From NCBI GenBank assembly GCA_029934915.1, contig JAOZLI010000066.1, positions 1-10,675 on the forward strand: a stretch of 10,675 nt of DNA, read 5' to 3'. This DNA is from Desulfocapsa sp. GTDB lineage: Bacteria; Desulfobacterota; Desulfobulbia; Desulfobulbales; Desulfocapsaceae. Positions within the stretch are counted from its first letter, which is position 1; every line of letters starts with the position of its first letter. Below are positions 1 to 6,018 of this stretch, in pieces. The translations under genes and the position numbers were made by a program. The notes beneath the pieces were generated by a model. It saw only the letters and a list, made by a program, of their open reading frames with translations, was not told the DNA's origin and did no database searches.

Positions 1-48
1 CGGAGCAAACCTTAGCCCCGTCCCAGACCAAGCGACAATACCTTCTCA

Positions 49-90
49 ATAAAAAAGATACTACTCTTCCTTAATAGCAAGAAGAGGCTC
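49..90 (-). terminator. Weak candidate intrinsic terminator after the permease gene
   Basis: Reading the minus strand, a CTCTTC/GAAGAG stem (plus-strand arms 64-69 and 81-86) lies over the last codons and stop region of the permease gene. About seven bases after it comes a run of six T (plus-strand A-run at 51-56). The stem is short, only half GC and not directly against the T-run, so it would be a poor terminator. Sequence beyond position 1 is needed to see whether the minus-strand operon continues. Confidence 0.2.
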
Positions 91-1257
91 AAGCCCAGCC
101 AACCGCATAATAGGGAAGAACGCACCACTAAGACAGACAATACAGCCAATACCAAGTCCCATAAAAGAAATCAAAACAGAATTGAAACTAAGGCTTGTCA
201 CTGCGCCTATGCTACTCAGTAAATGAAAATCAGCGCCCAGGTAAGCAATAAGAAGATGTCCAAAAACAATACCTAAAAGGCCGCCAGTAAGAGAAATAAT
301 AAATGCTTCAAAGAGAAACATTTTAATAATATGACTTTTGCGAGCACCAATGGCACGCAGGATTCCAACTTCTCTTTTCCGTTCTCCTGCAATGGCCGAG
401 AAGGTCGACCACGCAAGAAGGATGGCCAGCAGGGACGAAATAAGAATGGTAACAGTGAAAATGCGAAGGATGTCATTCAAGGTATTGCGGACATCAGCAC
501 CGATGGAACCTCTGGTCATGATGGCGATACGAGGATTGATATTTCTAATTTTTGCAACCAGCAGGTCTATATCGACACCTTCTTTTGTCTTGATAAAAAT
601 AATGGAGATATTGCCTTTTTTGTAGCTGCCCAGGGCCTCTTCTGAAAGCTTATCAATATCTTGTTTACGGATGAATATACCACGATCAATCCCAGTTCCG
701 GTGTACTCAAGGTGACCAACTATTTTGACACCGGCACCAAAGAGGGACGCGGTGTCAATAAGCCCAAGGTATTCGTGGACATAATTGCCAACGTAGACTT
801 CATTGTCTCCCAGTTCCTTTTTGCTTTCCGGGGTGAGCCATGGAGCAACAATAAAATCGGGATTCGGCTCGTAAACAATGACTTGTCCTTCGTCAATGGA
901 GCAGCATCCTGCATCCAGGGTGTCTAGATATGTGTGGGTGTTGAGTGATTCGATTTCTTCAACATCGGATAACGCGTCCAGTATAAAATCATCCATATAA
1001 AACGTTTTTTCACGGCTCTCCAGGATAAACTCTTCCGCACTGGATTGCGCTTCTACCGGAACCAGAACAATATCAGCACCCAACCTTTTATTGGCAATCT
1101 CCAAGTCTACCTCAACAGCGTTATTAAAAAGGAGTGCAAAAACCAGGAGACCAACAAGAAGCGAGACAGCAAGCAGCAGTACGATATTGCGAAATACTTT
1201 TCTGCTAACGTTCTTCCATGCGAGTTGCTGAAGGGATAGGGACTTTGCTGTTGTCAT
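61..1257 (-). CDS. FtsX/MacB-type ABC transporter permease with periplasmic Cys-Cys motif
   Basis: Inner-membrane permease subunit of a type VII (MacB/LolCE/FtsX-like) ABC system, 398 residues. Visible architecture: TM1 at about residues 24-46, a large extracytoplasmic domain at about 50-260, then three C-terminal TM segments at about 264-290, 313-340 and 361-383. The FtsX-core motif REVGILRAIGARKSHI (about 295-310) lies between TM2 and TM3. This topology is typical of permeases that use ATP hydrolysis in the cytoplasm to drive work in the periplasm, not classical import. The periplasmic domain carries adjacent cysteines C118-C119 (LDAGCCSID), which may bind metal or form a disulfide. The gene lies 21 bp downstream of the beta-propeller gene on the same strand, so the two are probably cotranscribed. 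No ATPase is adjacent on this strand; the divergently transcribed ATPase at 2744-3415 is the likely partner. I see no good Shine-Dalgarno sequence before the ATG. Family assignment is secure; the substrate is unknown. Confidence 0.9.
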   Translation of the reverse strand: MTTAKSLSLQQLAWKNVSRKVFRNIVLLLAVSLLVGLLVFALLFNNAVEVDLEIANKRLGADIVLVPVEAQSSAEEFILESREKTFYMDDFILDALSDVEEIESLNTHTYLDTLDAGCCSIDEGQVIVYEPNPDFIVAPWLTPESKKELGDNEVYVGNYVHEYLGLIDTASLFGAGVKIVGHLEYTGTGIDRGIFIRKQDIDKLSEEALGSYKKGNISIIFIKTKEGVDIDLLVAKIRNINPRIAIMTRGSIGADVRNTLNDILRIFTVTILISSLLAILLAWSTFSAIAGERKREVGILRAIGARKSHIIKMFLFEAFIISLTGGLLGIVFGHLLIAYLGADFHLLSSIGAVTSLSFNSVLISFMGLGIGCIVCLSGAFFPIMRLAGLEPLLAIKEE

Positions 1258-1278
1258 AAAAGGTAAATGGATAAGGTA

Positions 1279-2439
1279 TTACTTCCAGTTAGCATCAAGA
1301 CCGCAAAGTACAGCATGGACGGCATCTTCACCGGTACCGAGGTCGTCATCGTGACAGGCCAGACAGACAGAAGCAGGCTTGCCGGTAAAGGCGCCGGCTT
1401 TCATGTCATATACTGCAATGGTACCATCCATCCAGAATTCGGTGTTGGCGGGTTTCTTGGGATCTTTTGGGGTTACACCCTCTCTGATACGTTTTGCGCG
1501 TGAGGTGGCAATGACATATTTGGAATCTGGTGTGAATATGGCATCGTGAAACTGGTCAAGTGGACCTGCAGTTTCAGCATCCAGTACTTTCAATGTCTTC
1601 GCATCAATGATGAATAGAATGTCACCCGTTGCGTTGGCAATGTATTTTCCATCTGGTGAATAGTACTGACGGAAGGAAACGGTGGACTTCTTGTTACCAG
1701 TGGCGATACCTTTTCTAAGTACCTTGACGTTACCTTTTTCCAGCTCTTTGGCATCCAGTACGAACATGTGCATCTTGCCAACAGTGTTGCCATAATCTTT
1801 GGACGTTATGGGGGCGTCAGATTCGTTGAATGTGAGGAAAAACTCACTTTCATCGGGAGACGTAATACCATGGATATACTTGTAGGCAACTCCTGGGTCA
1901 GCTTCAGTGCCTTCAAAGAAAACCTGATGTTTTACTTTCATGGTTTTTTTGTCAACCACAGTGAGATAACCGGGCTTGCTCATGGCGATGGGCATAAAAG
2001 AGGATGATGTCTGTCCGGATGCACAGTACATTTTCGCCGTGTTCATAACATTTGCAGGTGTTGTTACCTCTGTATCCATGATCACTTCACCCGTGGAAAG
2101 ATCGGTTTTTCCCACGTGGGTAATTGCACCTTTCAGCTCTTTATCAAGTTTATAGGTGGACCAGTACATGATGTTTTTGTCTCTGCTGTCGATTCTGGCA
2201 TCATGGGTAGGGTGGGTGTCACCATCGCCAATATCTATTTTTTCCAGTGTGGTGATAGTGATGGGAGCATCTTTACCCGGTTCAATAATTATTTTGGCAT
2301 CGGCAAAATGCCCGCCCATTCCGGCAATATACATGTCGGCTTCGTATTTCTCAGCGAGTGCTGTGCCACCAAGGGCAAGGGATAAAAACATGCTGCCTGC
2401 AACTGTGGAACTCAAAAGAGTTCTTTTAAATTGTGTCAT
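1279..2439 (-). CDS. Exported beta-propeller protein with C-terminal CxxCH (putative haem c or metal site)
   Basis: A 386-residue protein with a Sec signal peptide: MTQFKR n-region, hydrophobic core, likely cleavage after ALA at residue 29. The mature part has repeating blade-like strands of the YncE/cytochrome-cd1-haem-domain type, for example SPDGKYIANAT (261-271) and TPDSKYVIATS (303-313). Histidines recur just before several blades: THPTHDAR (H76, H79), YIHGITSPDE (H190) and QFHDAIFTPD (H298). The last 28 residues begin with C359-L-A-C362-H363, a haem-c attachment motif, followed by acidic DDD, H375 and C379. That tail is too short for a full class I cytochrome c fold, so covalent haem is plausible but unproven. 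I chose the ATG at 2439 because GGAGGAG (complement of 2445-2451) sits five bases upstream and a clean signal peptide follows; an in-frame extension up to 2511 lacks both. Function unknown. The NosL, thioredoxin-like and ABC neighbours suggest it is the client of a periplasmic maturation system. Confidence 0.8.
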   Translation of the reverse strand: MTQFKRTLLSSTVAGSMFLSLALGGTALAEKYEADMYIAGMGGHFADAKIIIEPGKDAPITITTLEKIDIGDGDTHPTHDARIDSRDKNIMYWSTYKLDKELKGAITHVGKTDLSTGEVIMDTEVTTPANVMNTAKMYCASGQTSSSFMPIAMSKPGYLTVVDKKTMKVKHQVFFEGTEADPGVAYKYIHGITSPDESEFFLTFNESDAPITSKDYGNTVGKMHMFVLDAKELEKGNVKVLRKGIATGNKKSTVSFRQYYSPDGKYIANATGDILFIIDAKTLKVLDAETAGPLDQFHDAIFTPDSKYVIATSRAKRIREGVTPKDPKKPANTEFWMDGTIAVYDMKAGAFTGKPASVCLACHDDDLGTGEDAVHAVLCGLDANWK

Positions 2440-2743
2440 TATTTCTCCTCCAGAATAAATACAAAAAATGTTACCTGCCGCCACAGCGGATGCAGATAAT
2501 ATTTGACGCAACTTGCCACGTAGTGGTAGGGTTACGCTCGCAACTTACCACGAGGTGGCAGTGGTTTGTCAAATGAAAAATGAGAAAAGATGAATAAAAA
2601 TACTATTTTAGCATCTTGTTTATTTCTGAAATGCGTTTGGGAAGTTGCATTTTTTTGCTTGGACGGTAGTATGTTAGGACAATTTCCCAGGCAATGATGG
2701 CAATATCATAAATGTGAATAAAAACCATACGGGACGATAAATA
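2440..2743. other. Divergent intergenic control region
   Basis: This 304-bp stretch separates the minus-strand propeller operon from the plus-strand ATPase operon and must hold both promoters. It contains the strong ribosome binding site of the propeller gene, a small CCGC-CACA-GCGG hairpin at 2478-2489 in its presumed leader, and the composite palindrome at 2501-2574. It also has an AT-rich segment (2575-2660) and, towards the ATPase, a weak sigma70-like pair TTGCAT (2645-2650) and TAGTAT (2667-2672) spaced by 16 bp. Short open frames exist on both strands (minus 2603-2728, 41 codons; plus 2590-2697, 35 codons). The minus frame has no Shine-Dalgarno sequence and the plus one only a weak GAGAAAAG, so neither is called as a gene. 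Confidence 0.6.
2501..2574. promoter_or_regulatory. Composite palindrome: two tandem dyads nested in a larger inverted repeat
   Basis: Two 23-bp copies (2507-2529 and 2539-2561) match at 19 of 23 positions and are offset by 32 bp, about three helical turns. Each contains its own dyad, CCACgtaGTGG and CCACgagGTGG. The copies also pair with each other around position 2537: TGCCAC with GTGGCA, and GTGGTA with TACCAC. The two differences that flank the dyads preserve this cross-pairing better than pairing inside each copy. Outer arms ATTTGAC (2501-2507) and GTCAAAT (2568-2574) close the structure. A TATTAT -10-like hexamer for the minus strand (complement of 2496-2501) abuts it. Either a cooperative operator for a dimeric regulator of the propeller operon or a REP/REPIN-like element would fit; only genome context can decide. 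Confidence 0.55.
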
Positions 2744-3415
2744 ATGCTTATTTCTTGTCAGGAATTACAAAAACAGTATATGGCAGATCATCAGCCTGTT
2801 CTGGCTGCTGATGGTATAAATCTTGATATCGCAGAAAATGATTTTCTTACCATTTTAGGGCATTCCGGATCCGGTAAGACAACATTACTCAGCCTTATTG
2901 GAGGATTGACCACGCCAGATAGTGGGAAAGTGTTGATAAGGGGAGTGGATGCCTGGGCTGGTACGGATGCCGAGGTCTCAAGAGTTCGCAACGAAACCAT
3001 TGGTTTTGTGTTTCAATTTGCCAGTCTTCTGCCAACGCTGACTGTGCATGAAAATCTGCTGCTTCCGTTAAGCTTTGGTGGCCCGCAGGCTGGAAGCAGT
3101 GAAAAAGCCGATGCTTTGTTGCAGGAAGTTGGGATTTTAGAAAAGCGAAACAGCTTTCCCGCAGAACTTTCCGGTGGTCAACAGCGTCGGGTGGCCATTG
3201 CCAGGGCATTTATGAATGACCCGCAGATCGTTCTAGCCGATGAACCCACGGGAGATCTGGATGAGACAACGGAAAGGGAAATAATGGATTTTTTCTATCG
3301 TCGTCATGAGCAGGGTACTACCTTTGTGATTGTTACCCATAATTCGAAACTTGCCCATGGTCATAAGAGGCTCAGGGTCTTAAATATGAAAAATGGTTCT
3401 CTTCAGGAGCAGTAA
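2744..3415 (+). CDS. ABC transporter ATP-binding protein (LolD/MacB type), module 1
   Basis: A 223-residue nucleotide-binding subunit acting at the cytoplasmic face of the inner membrane. All motifs are intact: Walker A GHSGSGKT (39-46), Q-loop Q91 in FVFQFASLLPTLT, signature LSGGQQ (142-147), Walker B IVLADE (162-167) followed by the D-loop GDLDE, and the switch histidine H199 in VTHN. Sequence and length match the LolD/MacB/FtsE-like group that partners FtsX-type permeases. It opens the plus-strand operon, and the next gene starts directly after its stop codon. The nearest plus-strand permease already has its own ATPase at 6019-6714, so this protein probably energises the divergent permease at 61-1257. 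The ATG at 2744 is chosen because the first strand, ISCQELQKQY, then has the usual family position. The ribosome binding site is weak. Confidence 0.93.
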   Translation: MLISCQELQKQYMADHQPVLAADGINLDIAENDFLTILGHSGSGKTTLLSLIGGLTTPDSGKVLIRGVDAWAGTDAEVSRVRNETIGFVFQFASLLPTLTVHENLLLPLSFGGPQAGSSEKADALLQEVGILEKRNSFPAELSGGQQRRVAIARAFMNDPQIVLADEPTGDLDETTEREIMDFFYRRHEQGTTFVIVTHNSKLAHGHKRLRVLNMKNGSLQEQ

Positions 3416-3913
3416 ATGTCCAGGAAAATAATCTCTGTTTTGTTGTTCTGTGTGTTCTTGTTCGCTGGTTGTGGTGGTGAAAAAAAGAAGATATTGGCCA
3501 TAGGCGATAAGGCACCCGATTTTAGTGTTGTCAGTATGCAAGGGGAGACGATTACCTTAAGTGACTGGCAGGGAAGTCCGGTTGTTTTACGCTTTTGGGA
3601 TACCGAATGTAAATATTGTCGGGCTGACACCCCCATTTTTAATTATTACTTTGCAAAGTATAAAGAGAAGGGCTTACATGTCCTCTATGTGAATACTGGC
3701 CGGGAACCTTTGGCTGTTGTGGAATCCTTTGTGGCAGATCTTGAGATTGACTTCCCCGTGGTGGTAGAGGGTGGAGATGTTGTGGGAAAACAATATAATG
3801 TGAAGATCGTGCCTCAAACTATTTTCCTGTCTCCCGATGGCACGATTATGACGGCCATTTTGGGTGGTGTTGGAGAGGCTGAATTTAATGAGATTTTAGG
3901 AGCATATTTATGA
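3416..3913 (+). CDS. Thioredoxin-like (TlpA/ResA-type) lipoprotein
   Basis: A 165-residue exported thiol-disulfide protein. The N-terminus is a lipoprotein signal (hydrophobic stretch ending LFAGC), with C19 as the probable lipidated cysteine, so it should be membrane-anchored outside the cytoplasm. An AhpC/TSA-TlpA-type thioredoxin fold follows: GDKAPDFSV (30-38) is the usual family entry, and the active site is C65-K-Y-C68 in FWDTECKYCRADTP. The cis-proline is in IVPQTIFLSPDG (P133). The residue before the first active-site Cys is Glu, whereas classical TlpA/ResA proteins have WC, so redox properties may differ. The ATG follows the ATPase stop codon with no gap, and the stop overlaps the NosL-family gene by four bases (ATGA), implying translational coupling. 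Likely role: reducing cysteines of the NosL-like protein, the CxxCH of the propeller protein or the cysteines of membrane partners. The last point is inference from context. Confidence 0.9.
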   Translation: MSRKIISVLLFCVFLFAGCGGEKKKILAIGDKAPDFSVVSMQGETITLSDWQGSPVVLRFWDTECKYCRADTPIFNYYFAKYKEKGLHVLYVNTGREPLAVVESFVADLEIDFPVVVEGGDVVGKQYNVKIVPQTIFLSPDGTIMTAILGGVGEAEFNEILGAYL

Positions 3914-4401
3914 AACGATATCTTTTGACAGCTTTTGCCTGCATGACCTTGCTGCTAGTGATAGTGATGCCAGCCCAGAGTAAAGAACACGCACCGGATA
4001 GTAAAACAAGATGTGTCGTCTGCGGAATGTTTGTTGCCAAATACCCGATGTGGTTGGCAAGTTTGAGCTACGAAACGGGTGAGCGTCTCTATTTTGACGG
4101 TGTAAAAGATATGATGGCTTTTTTCTTTTCTCCCGAAGAATTTGGAACTTCTAAAGATAAGAAGATTAGCCAGGTGGAAGTGAAAGATTATTACAAACAG
4201 AAGTGGATTGATGGTAAAACTGCCTTTTATGTGATTGGCAGTGACGTGTTGGGTCCCATGGGACATGAATTGATTCCTTTTGCGTCAAAACCTGCGGCAG
4301 AAAATTTTCTTAAGGATCACCATGGTAGTGAGATAATTTCCTTTTCAACAATTACCCATGAACGTATTTCTTCTATGCGCATGGGACATATGATGAAATA
4401 G
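3910..4401 (+). CDS. NosL family protein (putative periplasmic copper chaperone)
   Basis: A 163-residue exported protein of the NosL family. Key features are C35-V-V-C38-G-M40 (RCVVCGMFVAKYP), the YFDGVKDMMAFF segment (61-72), and the GPMGHELIPF block (115-124), which is characteristic of NosL. The C-terminus is rich in Met and His (MRMGHMMK), which suits soft-metal binding. In nitrous oxide reductase clusters NosL is a Cu(I)-binding lipoprotein that supplies copper for the CuZ cluster of NosZ. Here the signal peptide seems to end near PAQS (21-24) and has no good lipobox, so this copy is probably a soluble periplasmic protein, unlike classical NosL. It overlaps the thioredoxin-like gene by four bases. 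No NosZ, NosD or NosR is in the window, so it likely serves a different client, with the beta-propeller protein the obvious candidate. Family call is confident; copper binding is inferred from family. Confidence 0.9.
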   Translation: MKRYLLTAFACMTLLLVIVMPAQSKEHAPDSKTRCVVCGMFVAKYPMWLASLSYETGERLYFDGVKDMMAFFFSPEEFGTSKDKKISQVEVKDYYKQKWIDGKTAFYVIGSDVLGPMGHELIPFASKPAAENFLKDHHGSEIISFSTITHERISSMRMGHMMK

Positions 4402-4448
4402 GAAGGGAGAATATCGCACCCCAAGGGCATTTCTTTCAGGGCAAATGA

Positions 4449-4522
4449 CGAACAAGGAATTTCGAACCGCAGAAGTAAAAAAACTTCGACATTCGACATT
4501 CCTTGTTCGATATTCGACATTC
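4449..4522. repeat. Hairpin-forming interspersed intergenic repeat
   Basis: The arms CGAACAAGGAAT (4449-4460) and ATTCCTTGTTCG (4498-4509) are perfect inverted repeats. Pairing continues inward between TCGAA (4462-4466) and TTCGA (4492-4496), and ends in a GAAGT/ACTTC tip stem (4472-4476 with 4483-4487) around an A-rich loop. About 22 base pairs can form. A direct repeat ATTCGACATTC occurs at 4491-4501 and 4512-4522. From memory, strings of this kind (AACAAGGAAT next to repeated TTCGACATTCGA) recur between genes in many deltaproteobacterial genomes and produce spurious translated ORFs; I could not verify this here. It lies between the NosL-family gene and the small membrane protein gene, so it could stabilise or attenuate the operon mRNA. 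Confidence 0.6.
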
Positions 4523-4536
4523 TCTTTTTAGTCTTT

Positions 4537-4827
4537 ATGAGGCCATCAACTATCCTATTCAGCTTTTTATTTTTCATTGTAATACTCAATGCGTTGTTGA
4601 GTCTTGTAAACAACAATCGATGGGAAGCAATGATACAAAACTTACCAGCAAAACAGCAGTTGGTAGCAACATTAGGGTTAACAGATTTAGCACTGAGCAC
4701 AGAAGCACGCTACACACGACACCCATCACTAAGTGATCCCTTAGCAGCCTATATGGATCATCCAGGTGCCATCGAACATTTTCCCAGTGGCTCCTTTATC
4801 CTGCCAATTGCTCAAATGGATAACTAA
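4537..4827 (+). CDS. Small single-TM protein of unknown function
   Basis: A 96-residue protein with one N-terminal hydrophobic helix (about residues 5-24, ILFSFLFFIVILNALLSLV). A soluble, probably extracytoplasmic, part of about 70 residues follows. Its C-terminal half reads like a conserved block rich in Pro, His and aromatics: LALSTEARYTRHPSLSDP, then MDHPGAIEHFPSGSF. It contains three or four potential metal-ligand histidines (H62, H75, H81) and no cysteine. I do not recognise a named family, but the position, four bases before the permease start, argues that it is a genuine accessory subunit of ABC module 2. The start is somewhat uncertain: the ATG at 4537 lacks a clear Shine-Dalgarno sequence and the frame stays open upstream into the repeat, yet it gives a well-formed TM anchor. 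The repeat immediately upstream may have displaced the original translation signals. Confidence 0.72.
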   Translation: MRPSTILFSFLFFIVILNALLSLVNNNRWEAMIQNLPAKQQLVATLGLTDLALSTEARYTRHPSLSDPLAAYMDHPGAIEHFPSGSFILPIAQMDN

Positions 4828-4831
4828 CAGT

Positions 4832-6013
4832 ATGCATAGCGCCATTCAGCAGCAGCTTAATATTCTCGATTATGGTCTCCATTCTCTTTGGCAAAAAAAA
4901 GGGAAAAACCTTGCCGTTTTTCTGATATTTTCAGCAGTTATTTTTTTGCTCGCCTCCTTTCAATTTATGAGTGCATCGCTGGGCAAAACAGCAGAACACT
5001 TGTTGAAGACTGTTCCGGATATCACAGTACAGCAACTTTTAGCTGGACGGCAGGTGCCTCTTTCCACAGAGAGTGTGGAAAAACTAGATCTTATTTTTGG
5101 AATAAGTGATATACGTCTGCGGATTTGGGGCTACTATTTCGACGAAAGTAATGGTGCCAATTATACGGTAATCGGCAGCAGTGCGCCTGCAACTGATCCT
5201 TTACTTGAGTCTTTATTGGTGTCAGGAAGATATCCAACGGAGGACGAGAACCATAAAGTGGTGCTTGGTGATGCGGTGATACAGAACCTCGATCTGCAGA
5301 ACAGAACCCACTTTTCACTGTTTCGGCCGGATCTCAGCCAGATTTCCTTGCAACGGGTTGGAGTTTTTCAGGAGTCTGCTAATTTACTCACTGCTGATCT
5401 TATGCTGATGGGGCTTGAAGACGCCAGGGATCTCTTTGCCATGCAAGAGAATGAGATTACGGATCTTCTTATTTCTGTTGGAAATCCCGTTGAAATTTCC
5501 ACCATTGCTGAAAAAATAGCAAATGCCCTACCGGGTAGCAGGGTTATAACGGCTCAGCAGATTCAAAAAACCTATAAGGCAGTGTTTAGCTTTCGTTCTG
5601 GCTTTGGCGCAGCATGTCTTTTGGCTTCTCTTGCTGCTTTTGTTATTCTTGCCTTTGATAAAGCCCTTGGTTTTTCAAGAGAAGATCAACAGGAAGTGGG
5701 GATCCTGAAAATGCTTGGCTGGCAGACACGGGATATCATGCGTCTTCGTTTCTACGAGTCTCTGGCCACTGCTGCCTGCGCTTTTGGTTTAGGAATAAGC
5801 CTTGCCTGGATCCATATTCTGTTTTTTGATGGAATACTGTTTCGACCTATCTTTCTGGGCTGGTCTGTTTTACGTCCAACGCTAACAATTATTCCCTATA
5901 TCCAGGGACGTGATATCCTGTTGCTGTTTGCATTTTCTGTCCTGCCCTATCTGGCAGCAACCATTATTCCTGCGTGGCGGGCAAGTATTGTCCGTCCTGA
6001 TTCGGTGGTGTGA
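4832..6013 (+). CDS. FtsX/MacB-type ABC transporter permease, module 2
   Basis: A 393-residue inner-membrane permease with four predicted TM helices: about 27-48, 255-275, 309-332 and 362-383. A large extracytoplasmic domain lies between TM1 and TM2. The FtsX-core coupling motif QEVGILKMLGWQTRDIMRLRF (about 287-307) precedes TM3, and the C-terminus PAWRASIVRPDSVV is typical of MacB/LolC-like permeases. The ATG at 4832, four bases after the upstream stop, is preferred; an in-frame ATG at 4766 would overlap the 96-residue protein gene by 62 bases and add an unlikely N-terminal stretch. Its stop overlaps the start region of the following ATPase gene, so the two form one transporter. Unlike permease 1 it lacks a periplasmic Cys pair. 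The substrate is unknown; with NosL and a thioredoxin-like protein nearby, a role in moving a cofactor component or handling an envelope protein is inferred. Confidence 0.9.
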   Translation: MHSAIQQQLNILDYGLHSLWQKKGKNLAVFLIFSAVIFLLASFQFMSASLGKTAEHLLKTVPDITVQQLLAGRQVPLSTESVEKLDLIFGISDIRLRIWGYYFDESNGANYTVIGSSAPATDPLLESLLVSGRYPTEDENHKVVLGDAVIQNLDLQNRTHFSLFRPDLSQISLQRVGVFQESANLLTADLMLMGLEDARDLFAMQENEITDLLISVGNPVEISTIAEKIANALPGSRVITAQQIQKTYKAVFSFRSGFGAACLLASLAAFVILAFDKALGFSREDQQEVGILKMLGWQTRDIMRLRFYESLATAACAFGLGISLAWIHILFFDGILFRPIFLGWSVLRPTLTIIPYIQGRDILLLFAFSVLPYLAATIIPAWRASIVRPDSVV

Positions 6014-6018
6014 GAGTT

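Noticed and set aside
1-60. Possible start of a further minus-strand gene downstream of permease 1
   Set aside because: A GAGAAGG followed by a TTG in an open frame is present, but fewer than 12 codons are visible, so no call can be supported.
331-645. Plus-strand ORFs opposite the permease gene
   Set aside because: They are antisense shadows with no domain features; the minus-strand permease is clearly the coding frame.
2461-2580. CRISPR-like or iteron-like array
   Set aside because: There are only two copies of the repeat and no spacer of repeat-array type or replication genes, so a regulatory or REP-like palindrome fits better.
2590-2697. Plus-strand 35-codon ORF starting MNKNTILASC
   Set aside because: Only a weak GAGAAAAG lies upstream, nothing is recognisable in the product, and it overlaps the probable promoter of ATPase 1.
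2603-2728. Minus-strand 41-codon ORF in the divergent intergenic region, beginning MVFIHIYDIAIIAWEI
   Set aside because: Composition looks protein-like, but there is no Shine-Dalgarno sequence, and a 35-codon ORF overlaps on the other strand. It could be a gene remnant; a homology search would decide.
4449-4535. Intrinsic terminator between the NosL-family gene and the 96-residue protein gene
   Set aside because: The hairpin is strong but AT-rich, and the T-rich stretch begins about 14 bases after its base, so the canonical stem plus U-tract geometry is missing.
4317-4700. 127-codon minus-strand ORF spanning the hairpin repeat
   Set aside because: Its middle is a translation of the repeat (SNIEQGMSNVEV), a pattern typical of spurious ORFs over this kind of element, and it overlaps real genes on both sides.
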